The notes beneath the pieces were generated by a model. It saw only the letters and a program-made list of their open reading frames with translations. It ran no database searches and was not told the DNA's origin. Source: an uncultured Bacillota bacterium (GTDB taxonomy: Bacteria > Bacillota > Clostridia > Oscillospirales > Oscillospiraceae). Taken from it: DNA of 64,000 nucleotides. Position numbers and translations under genes: made by a program. Numbering within the stretch: the first letter of the stretch is position 1; every line of letters begins with the position of its first letter. The stretch covers positions 1 through 64,000 of the forward strand of contig CANSDP010000010.1 of the NCBI GenBank assembly GCA_947645675.1, in the 5' to 3' direction. This document shows positions 57,964-64,000 of the stretch, in pieces.

Positions 57964-59334
57964 ATGCACGACAATTACGACCTGGAGCAGCTGATGGAGC
58001 TGGTCCAGCACCGTCAGCTCCGCCGCCTGCGGGAGATTTTGGTGGAGATGAACGAGGTAGACATCGCCGGCTTTCTGGATGAGCTGGAGATGGAACAGGA
58101 GATTCTGGTCTTCCGCCTGCTGCCCAAGGAGCTGGCGGCGGAGGTGTTCGCCTACCTGGAGGACACGGAGGACCAGGAGAAGCTTATCGGAGCCCTCAGC
58201 GACAAGGAGCTGCGGGAGGTGCTGGACGAGCTCTATCTGGACGACACGGTGGACCTGATTGAGGACATGCCCGCCAACCTGGTGGACCGCATCCTGCGCA
58301 ACACCGACGCGTCCACCCGCAGTCAGATCAACCAGCTGCTCAACTACCCCAAGGACTCCGCCGGGTCCATCATGACCACGGAGTTCGTCTATCTCCACCC
58401 CGACTCCACGGTGGAACAGTCCTTCGCCCGCATCCGGAAGGTGGGCCTGGATAAGGAGACGGTGTACACCTGCTACGTCACCAAAAACCGGGTGCTTCAG
58501 GGGGTTGTCACCGTCAAGCGGCTGCTGCTGTCCGCCTATGAGACCCGGATTGGAGATATCATGGAGACCAACGTCCTGTCTGTCACCACCCATGAGGACA
58601 AGGAGGACGTGGCCCAGCTCTTTTCCAAATACGACCTGTCAGCCCTGCCCGTGGTGGACAGCGACAACCGCCTGGTGGGCATCATCACCTTTGACGACGC
58701 TATGGACGTCATGGAGGAGGAGGCCACCGAGGACTTTGAAAAGATGGCGGCCATCCTGCCCTCTGACAAGCCCTACCTCAAAACTGGAGTTTTTGAGACC
58801 TGGCGCTCCCGCATCCCCTGGCTGATGCTGCTGATGCTGTCGGCCACCTTCACCGGCATTATCCTCACCTCCTTCGAGTCCGCCCTGGCGGCCTGTGTGG
58901 TGCTCACCTCCTTCATCCCCATGCTCACCGGCACCGGGGGCAACTCCGGCTCTCAGTCCTCCGTGGCTGTCATCCGCGCCCTGTCTCTGGGGGAGGTGGA
59001 GTTTTCCGATATAGCGGCGGTGGTCTGGAAGGAGATACGGGTGGCCGCGCTGTGCGGCCTGTGCCTGGCCGGGGCCAACTTCGCCAAGATGATGCTGGTG
59101 GACCGCTGGCTCATGCGCAACCCGGAGGTCACTCCCACCGTTGCCCTGGTGGTCTGCCTCACCCTCGCCGCCACCGTGCTGTGCGCCAAGATTGTGGGCT
59201 GTACCCTGCCTATGGCCGCAGAAAAAATCGGCATCGACCCCGCCGTGATGGCCTCCCCCTTCATCACCACCATCGTGGACGCCCTGTCCCTGCTGGTCTA
59301 CTTCGCCATCGCCACGCGGATTTTGGGACTATAA
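57964..59334 (+). CDS. mgtE: Magnesium transporter MgtE
   Basis: 456 aa. About 1-130: MgtE N domain; about 135-255: two CBS domains (AGSIMTTEFVYL, DLSALPVVDSDNRLVGIIT); plug helix; then five spans with the pore motif FIPMLTGTGGNSGSQSS and the last-span Asp in IVDALSLLVYF. Mg2+ channel gated by cytoplasmic Mg2+. ATG 57964 after GAGGAGG; upstream frame is leader DNA. Expression may be attenuated by the leader. Confidence 0.95.
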   Translation: MHDNYDLEQLMELVQHRQLRRLREILVEMNEVDIAGFLDELEMEQEILVFRLLPKELAAEVFAYLEDTEDQEKLIGALSDKELREVLDELYLDDTVDLIEDMPANLVDRILRNTDASTRSQINQLLNYPKDSAGSIMTTEFVYLHPDSTVEQSFARIRKVGLDKETVYTCYVTKNRVLQGVVTVKRLLLSAYETRIGDIMETNVLSVTTHEDKEDVAQLFSKYDLSALPVVDSDNRLVGIITFDDAMDVMEEEATEDFEKMAAILPSDKPYLKTGVFETWRSRIPWLMLLMLSATFTGIILTSFESALAACVVLTSFIPMLTGTGGNSGSQSSVAVIRALSLGEVEFSDIAAVVWKEIRVAALCGLCLAGANFAKMMLVDRWLMRNPEVTPTVALVVCLTLAATVLCAKIVGCTLPMAAEKIGIDPAVMASPFITTIVDALSLLVYFAIATRILGL

Positions 59335-59338
59335 AAAC

Positions 59339-59377
59339 CGCCCCCGGCCGGATGAGCTCCGGCCGGGGGTTATTGTA
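59339..59377. terminator. Terminator after mgtE
   Basis: CCCCCGGCCGG / CCGGCCGGGGG with ATGAGCT loop; A-run before, TTATTGTAT after. Confidence 0.75.
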
Positions 59378-59407
59378 TCCTTGCTCCTGTCAGGAACGCT
59401 GAAGGAG

Positions 59408-60541
59408 TTATTTAAAAGCGTTCAGGTCCTCAGTTACTTGGACCACATAGTGTCCTTCATACTCCTGGCTGAATACGCTTCCGCGAACAGAATAGTGACG
59501 CCCCTCCGCCGCTATGAATGTAACGGCCTGGCCGGCCTTGAGGTCAGGTTTCCATCCAATTTGAGCCGTGCCGCTGGAAATACTCAAGTTATACCGTGCG
59601 CCCTCACAGGGATCTGTAATCGCGCCAATGCCAACTGTATTCCCATTTCCAGTGAGCTCTGTAAATGGGACGCTGGCCGCAAAATCAGTGGTAAGTCTAC
59701 CTTCCTCAGTGAAGTCAATCATGTTGTCCTTCCGCGTAACACCGGAGGCGGTTGGGGGCACATAGTCCGGAGAAACGCCTCCCGATAAGGTCAGGCGGAT
59801 CGCGGAGGCTATGATTTCTGGGTCGCCGCTGGCCGCGGCCCGAATTTCGAAGAGGCTCCAGCCGGGGAACACATCGGAGAACTCAGGGAGGGCCTCCACC
59901 TTGCCGGTCTCCCCGTCGAAAACGGAGACAGCGCCGTTCACAGTCCAAGCCTGATTGCCATAGATGATCCTCGCCCGGGCGTTGAGAATGGCCTGCTGAG
60001 CCTCCGGGGGAGCGGTGTAAATATCCACATAGGCCAGCTGGCTGTCCGGCATCCCGGACAGGTCGGGACTGACAGCTCCGGCGCTGGAGGCCTCCATATC
60101 CGACAGAGTATGATACTGCGCCAGGGAGGTCAGGCCACTCACAAGCCCTCCGTTTTCGGTATTCTCAACCCTGATTTTATAGGTCCCGGACCCCGCGTTC
60201 ACGGAGAAGAAAATCGCCTGTCCCTGGCTGTTTCCGGCAACGGACATGGCTCCGGCGATCGTTTGACTGGAGCCATCGACCTTGAGCAGATATACCGTAC
60301 ATTTGTATTCGGTATCGTTTCTGTAGTAGAAGCGCAGATAATTGCCGTTCTCCGGCTGAGCTGTCACCCGCACGGTGTCAGCGGTGTTGGTTTGATTCAA
60401 AACTTTGGTAATCAGCCGGGTGGGCGGCATGACGGTCTCTGCGGCGGGGGCAGCCGTAATAGGGCTGTCAGCGGCGAAAGCGGGAACAGATACACACAGG
60501 GACATGACGAGGGCTAAAGCCACAGATACAAAGCGTCTCAT
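59408..60541 (-). CDS. Secreted protein of unknown function
   Basis: 377 aa. Signal peptide 1-24 (ALALVMSLCVSVPAFAAD). The mature part is beta-rich with Thr/Asn/Gly-rich stretches, including a segment like pre-peptidase C-terminal domains (FFSVNAGSGTYKIRVENT, about 90-120). No SLH repeat, LPxTG or lipobox, so probably released. Codon use is visibly less GC-rich than neighbours, hinting at acquisition. ATG 60541 after AAAGGAG. Confidence 0.75.
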   Translation of the reverse strand: MRRFVSVALALVMSLCVSVPAFAADSPITAAPAAETVMPPTRLITKVLNQTNTADTVRVTAQPENGNYLRFYYRNDTEYKCTVYLLKVDGSSQTIAGAMSVAGNSQGQAIFFSVNAGSGTYKIRVENTENGGLVSGLTSLAQYHTLSDMEASSAGAVSPDLSGMPDSQLAYVDIYTAPPEAQQAILNARARIIYGNQAWTVNGAVSVFDGETGKVEALPEFSDVFPGWSLFEIRAAASGDPEIIASAIRLTLSGGVSPDYVPPTASGVTRKDNMIDFTEEGRLTTDFAASVPFTELTGNGNTVGIGAITDPCEGARYNLSISSGTAQIGWKPDLKAGQAVTFIAAEGRHYSVRGSVFSQEYEGHYVVQVTEDLNAFK

Positions 60542-60627
60542 AATCGTTCTCCTTTTCTGTCTTATTTTGCGCATACGAACCGTTGTGAAAGGCCCCTTTT
60601 CCAGAAGAAACAGCCTTCACAGGTTCA

Positions 60628-60656
60628 AGCTTAACACAATCGTTTTAAATTGTCAA
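60628..60656 (-). promoter_or_regulatory. Promoter of the secreted protein gene
   Basis: Minus strand TTGACA (60656-60651), 17-base spacer, TAAGCT (60633-60628); AT-rich surroundings. Confidence 0.5.
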
Positions 60657-60672
60657 TAAAAAGCATGTTCAG

Positions 60673-60717
60673 AAAAAACACCGCCTCGCCGCAAATTCTG
60701 CGGCGAGGCGGTGTTTT
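60673..60717 (-). terminator. Terminator of the Ntn-hydrolase gene
   Basis: Minus strand ACACCGCCTCGCCGC / GCGGCGAGGCGGTGT followed by TTTTT. Confidence 0.9.
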
Positions 60718-60720
60718 GCC

Positions 60721-61314
60721 TCATTCCTCCGGCTTTCGGATCACTTCAAAGTAGGCGTTTTTGTCGATGAACTCATCGAACATAACCCCCTGGGCCAGTA
60801 CGTCCCAGAAGGCCCGCTGTAAGCCGTAGACGCTGATCCCGTACCGGTAGACACCGGTCATAAAATTCTCATAGTGGCGGTTGTCGCCGCAGGAGATCAG
60901 CTTGGCGTCCTTCTCGTTCTCCAGCTTCACGTCGGTGATCTGACTGTTTTCGCCGAACACGGAGTTGATATAGTAGGTTTTCGCCTCAAAGGCGCTGCCG
61001 TTCCAGCCGCAGACCAGGCTGAACACATCGCACTCCCCCTGGTCCGTCATCTCCTGATACCGCCCGGCGACCCGGTCAAAGACCTCCTCCAGGCTGTCCC
61101 CGCAGTCCTCCTTCAGGGTGAAGTCCACGTTTAAATAGTCCTGGAACAGATAGTAATTGTCCTCAATGGCGCCGGACAGCCCGATGATGACATTCTCATT
61201 GACCCGGAAAACCTTCTTAAAATTGTGCAGCACGCCGCCGTTATTCAGGTTCAGCTGCTGTTCGCCGGCGACAAAGGCGAACTTGTCGCAAATGACAGCT
61301 TGAACTAGGCTCAT
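60721..61314 (-). CDS. HslV/proteasome-like Ntn hydrolase with N-terminal serine
   Basis: 197 aa. After removal of Met1 the protein would start with Ser. Counting that Ser as 1, Glu17 (VAGEQQL) and Lys33 (HNFKKVF) fall exactly where HslV has Asp17 and Lys33 with Thr1; the next segment VIIGLSGAIEDNYYLF matches the HslV strand-helix x-I-A-G-x-A-G-x-x-x-D-x-x-x-L-F. So the fold and active site are proteasome-like, with Ser for Thr and Glu for Asp. No HslU or other ATPase partner is near. Preceded by a terminator after the V-ATPase genes; start after AAAGGAG. Family not recognised. Confidence 0.7.
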   Translation of the reverse strand: MSLVQAVICDKFAFVAGEQQLNLNNGGVLHNFKKVFRVNENVIIGLSGAIEDNYYLFQDYLNVDFTLKEDCGDSLEEVFDRVAGRYQEMTDQGECDVFSLVCGWNGSAFEAKTYYINSVFGENSQITDVKLENEKDAKLISCGDNRHYENFMTGVYRYGISVYGLQRAFWDVLAQGVMFDEFIDKNAYFEVIRKPEE

Positions 61315-61333
61315 AGCCGTCTCCTTTCCTTTC

Positions 61334-61372
61334 GAAAAACGGTACTGCCCGGCCTCAGGCAGTACCGTTTTC
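61334..61372 (-). terminator. Terminator of the V-ATPase operon
   Basis: Minus strand AAAACGGTACTGCC / GGCAGTACCGTTTTTCG. Confidence 0.88.
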
Positions 61373-61377
61373 CCGTG

Positions 61378-62085
61378 TTAAACAGATTGGGGCGCTTCTC
61401 CCCCAAAAGTTTCCACCGCACGGGCGGTCTCAGCCCGCTTCTCCTCGATGGCCTCCTTCAAGATCATGTCCTTCACCTTCATCAGCCGGATGGTGTTGGC
61501 GCGTTCGTTCTCGTCCAGCTTCATGGTGATATACTTGATGTTGGCCTGCATCTCGGGGATTTTTACATACTCCAGGGCGTTGACCCGGCGGCGGGTCTTC
61601 TCAATCTCCTCGGCCAGGAGCTGGGAGGTCTTTTCCACCTCGGCCAGCCGAAGCATATCGCTGAGCACCCGGGACAGGGCGTCCACCGCGTCGTCCAGCT
61701 CGCCGCTGGTCTGGGCGAAGGCGTAGGGGTAGACCTCGCCGGGGTCCTGACTGCTGGTGCGGAATTGATACTGGGGAACGTCCACCGACATGATGTTCTG
61801 GAAGGTCATGTCCAGCTCCACGCTCTGCTTGGGGTAGAGCAGGGACTGCTCCAGCATCTCCGGGGACATGAGGGCGGCGGCCACGGTGAAAGCCCCGTGG
61901 GCCCGCATCAGCCCCTCCTCCACCCGCTTGCGCAGGGCCCGGTTCTCCCGCACCACGTCCATGAACTGCTTCATCAGCTCGTCCCGCTTGTCCTTGAGCA
62001 GCTTGTGCCCCCGGACGGAGGTGCGCAGGCGGTTTTTCAGCCGGGTCAGCTCCTGACGGGTGGGGTTAATGGTTGTGGAAGGCAT
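61378..62085 (-). CDS. atpD: V-type ATP synthase subunit D
   Basis: 235 aa. NPTRQELTRLKNRLRTSVRGHKLLKDKRDEL at the N-terminus and RRRVNALEYVKIPEM near the C-terminus are the central-stalk subunit D signatures; long antiparallel coiled coil. Last gene of the operon, directly abutting subunit B. Confidence 0.95.
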   Translation of the reverse strand: MPSTTINPTRQELTRLKNRLRTSVRGHKLLKDKRDELMKQFMDVVRENRALRKRVEEGLMRAHGAFTVAAALMSPEMLEQSLLYPKQSVELDMTFQNIMSVDVPQYQFRTSSQDPGEVYPYAFAQTSGELDDAVDALSRVLSDMLRLAEVEKTSQLLAEEIEKTRRRVNALEYVKIPEMQANIKYITMKLDENERANTIRLMKVKDMILKEAIEEKRAETARAVETFGGEAPQSV

Positions 62086-63474
62086 TTATACCCCCCCTTG
62101 TTCCTTTTTGGGCATATACTTCGCGATAAACTCAGGCCGGATTCGCTTCAGCTCGCCGGTGGGCAGGATGGAAAGCAGGTCCCAGCCCAGGTCCAGCGTC
62201 TCGAAGATGGAGCGGTTCTCGTCCGACCCCTGGGAGACATACCGCCGCTCAAACTCGTCGGCGAACTTGGCATACAGCAAATCGGTGGGGGACAGAGCGG
62301 CCTCGCCCAGAATGGACATCAGCTCCTTGTTCTCCTTACCGGTGGCGTAGGCGGCGAAAAGCTGGTTCATAGTGCCGGCGTGGTCCTCCCGGGTCTTACC
62401 CTCGCCGGTGCCCTTGTCCTTCAGACGGGACAGGGAGGGCAGTACGTCCACGGGGGGATTGACGCCCTTGCGGAACAGCTCCCGGGACAGGATGATCTGA
62501 CCCTCGGTGATATAGCCGGTCAGGTCGGGGATGGGGTGGGTCTTGTCGTCCTCGGGCATGGTGAGGATGGGGATCATGGTGATGGAGCCGTCCTTGCCCA
62601 CCTGACGGCCGGCGCGCTCATAGAGGGTAGCCAGGTCGGTGTACAGGTATCCGGGGTAGCCCCGGCGGCCCGGGACCTCCTTCTTGGCGGCGGACACCTC
62701 GCGCAGGGCCTCGGCGTAGTTGGTAATGTCGGTGAGGATGACCAGCACGTGCATCCCCTTCTCAAAGGCCAGATACTCCGCGGCGGTCAGGGCCATACGG
62801 GGGGTGGCGATACGCTCGACGGCGGGGTCGTTAGCCAGGTTGGTGAACAGCACGGTGCGGTCGATGGCGCCGGTGCGGCGGAACTCCTGGACGAAGAACT
62901 CAGACTCCTCGAAGGTGATGCCGATGGCGGCGAACACCACGGCGAAGTTGGAGTCGCCGTCCAGCACCTTGGCCTGACGGGCGATCTGGGCCGCCAGGGC
63001 GGAGTGGGGCAGGCCGGAGCCGGAGAAGATGGGCAGCTTCTGTCCACGGACCAGGGTGTTCAGTCCGTCGATGGTGGAGATGCCCGTCTGAATGAACTCG
63101 TTGGGGTAGTCCCGGGCGGCGGGGTTCATGGCCAGGCCGTTGATATCCCGGTACTCGTCGGCCAGAATGGCGGGGCCTCCGTCGATGGGCTGGCCCATGC
63201 CGTTGAACACCCGGCCCAGCATATCGCCGGAGACGGCCAGCTGGAGGGGGTGGCCCAGGAAGCGGATCTTGGACTCGGCCAGGTTGATGCCGGCGGAGGC
63301 CTCAAACAGCTGGACCACGGCGGAGTCGCCGTTGACCTCCAGCACCTTGCAGCGGCGGACGGTGCCGTCGGTGAGCTCTACCTCGGCCAGCTCGTCATAG
63401 GTGACGCCCTGGACCCGTTTGACCACCATCAGAGGGCCGGAGATTTCTTCAATCGTCTTATATTCCCGAATCAC
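62086..63474 (-). CDS. atpB: V-type ATP synthase subunit B
   Basis: 462 aa. Non-catalytic subunit: [27 protein letters not shown] where the P-loop is degenerate, and [22 protein letters not shown]. Regulatory nucleotide site of the A3B3 head. Overlaps the end of subunit A by four bases. Confidence 0.96.
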   Translation of the reverse strand: MIREYKTIEEISGPLMVVKRVQGVTYDELAEVELTDGTVRRCKVLEVNGDSAVVQLFEASAGINLAESKIRFLGHPLQLAVSGDMLGRVFNGMGQPIDGGPAILADEYRDINGLAMNPAARDYPNEFIQTGISTIDGLNTLVRGQKLPIFSGSGLPHSALAAQIARQAKVLDGDSNFAVVFAAIGITFEESEFFVQEFRRTGAIDRTVLFTNLANDPAVERIATPRMALTAAEYLAFEKGMHVLVILTDITNYAEALREVSAAKKEVPGRRGYPGYLYTDLATLYERAGRQVGKDGSITMIPILTMPEDDKTHPIPDLTGYITEGQIILSRELFRKGVNPPVDVLPSLSRLKDKGTGEGKTREDHAGTMNQLFAAYATGKENKELMSILGEAALSPTDLLYAKFADEFERRYVSQGSDENRSIFETLDLGWDLLSILPTGELKRIRPEFIAKYMPKKEQGGV

Positions 63475-64000
63475 AGCGTATCCTCTCCCTTCTCAGCGAT
63501 GGCCGCGATCTCCTTTTCCATCTCCTTGGAGATGGCGGTGTAGGCATCCTGATACTCGTCGGCCCGCACCGACTTGGCCCGGCCGATCTTCTCCCGCACG
63601 GGGACGGCGAACAGGTCATCGAGGCTGCCGCCCTTGGCGGAGGCGTCCCGGCACAGGTCCTCATACTGGCGGATCATAGCAAGCATCCGGGCCTGACGGT
63701 CGTATTCGGAGTAGGAGTCGATGTCCACGAAGGAGTTCTGCTGGAGGAAGTCCTCCCGGAGCATTTTGGCGATCTCCAGGGTGATCTGATCCTTGGCGGA
63801 CAGGGAGTCCTTACCCACCAGCTGAACGATCTCGTTCAGGTTGGCCTCCTCCTGAAGGGTAGACATAGCCCACTCCCGGTTCTCCAGGAAGGACTTGCCC
63901 AGGTTCTCGTCATACCAGGGGCGCAGAGAGTCCAGGTACAGGGTGTGGGAGGTGAGCCAGTTGATAGCGGGGAAGTGGCGGCGATAGGCCAGGGAGGCGT
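63471..64000 (-). CDS. atpA: V-type ATP synthase subunit A, C-terminal part
   Basis: The frame is open to the window edge, so about 176 C-terminal residues are seen: [34 protein letters not shown], then the helical C-terminal domain ending EKGEDTL. An internal Met at 63866 is not the start. Catalytic subunit; its Walker A lies outside the window. Whether the enzyme uses Na+ or H+ depends on the ring subunit, not seen. Confidence 0.95.
   Translation of the reverse strand, partial: ASLAYRRHFPAINWLTSHTLYLDSLRPWYDENLGKSFLENREWAMSTLQEEANLNEIVQLVGKDSLSAKDQITLEIAKMLREDFLQQNSFVDIDSYSEYDRQARMLAMIRQYEDLCRDASAKGGSLDDLFAVPVREKIGRAKSVRADEYQDAYTAISKEMEKEIAAIAEKGEDTL

Overview
The window looks like chromosome of a high-GC, low-complexity-repeat-rich anaerobic Firmicute, most likely an Oscillospiraceae/Ruminococcaceae gut butyrate producer of the Flavonifractor / Lawsonibacter / Intestinimonas kind. 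The signs are strong AGGAGG-type ribosome sites, TTGACA-17-TATAAT promoters, a V-type ATP synthase, S-layer-homology (SLH) proteins with a CsaB enzyme, a CoA-transferase of the butyryl-CoA:acetate type, and Firmicute gene orders (yhbY-nadD-yqeK-LCP-rsfS, smc...ftsY). The genus is inferred, not shown. No tRNA, rRNA, CRISPR array or intact prophage was seen.

Layout. 1-1212: HD-domain gene and a compact locus that looks like a type I toxin-antitoxin. 1208-4607 (minus): membrane XRE regulator plus a zinc/manganese ABC importer. 4747-12102 (minus): cell-wall polymer operon (MurJ-like flippase, O-antigen-ligase-like protein, two glycosyltransferases, one fused to CsaB, two DUF4330 proteins). 12348-15164: large secreted SLH protein. 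15217-19281 (minus): asnA, MetH reactivation protein, metH. 19470-22368: Gls24, DUF4358/GDSL pair, DegV. 22752-27342: shikimate kinase, DEAD-box helicase, CoA-transferase, ogt, HPr-like protein. 27615-31103: serC, ECF S-component, an XRE/small-protein cassette, serA. 31220-35878: amidase and a cluster of three M42 peptidases with a DUF4253 gene. 36166-40170: polyamine importer potAB and a potC-potD fusion. 40259-43150: greA, ahcY, a rhomboid-like membrane protein. 43255-53759 (minus): rsfS, LCP, nadD-yqeK fusion, yhbY, rdgB, coiled-coil protein, ftsY, zinc-ribbon protein, a second XRE/small-protein cassette, smc. 54075-59334: purA, SLH-tagged S41 protease, transposase relic, mgtE with a long leader. 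59408-64000 (minus): secreted protein, HslV-like Ntn hydrolase, V-ATPase subunits D, B and part of A.

Themes. (1) Cell surface: the CsaB fusion would pyruvylate a secondary wall polymer that SLH proteins in this same window (938 aa phosphodiester glycosidase, 623 aa S41 protease) could bind. (2) Methyl cycle: metH, its separate reactivation protein and ahcY. (3) Two families of short intergenic palindromic repeats, called A and B here, sit between genes throughout.

Best candidates for something undescribed: the toxin-antitoxin-like locus at 921-1212; two homologous divergent cassettes (XRE regulator plus ~88 aa helical protein) at 29233-29905 and 49547-50178, each lodged inside an otherwise conserved gene neighbourhood and next to repeat B; an orphan Ser-type HslV-like hydrolase at 60721-61314; and an mgtE leader with a 30-codon reading frame followed by a terminator-like hairpin. 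Base positions were counted by eye from the sequence, so short sites may be off by a base.
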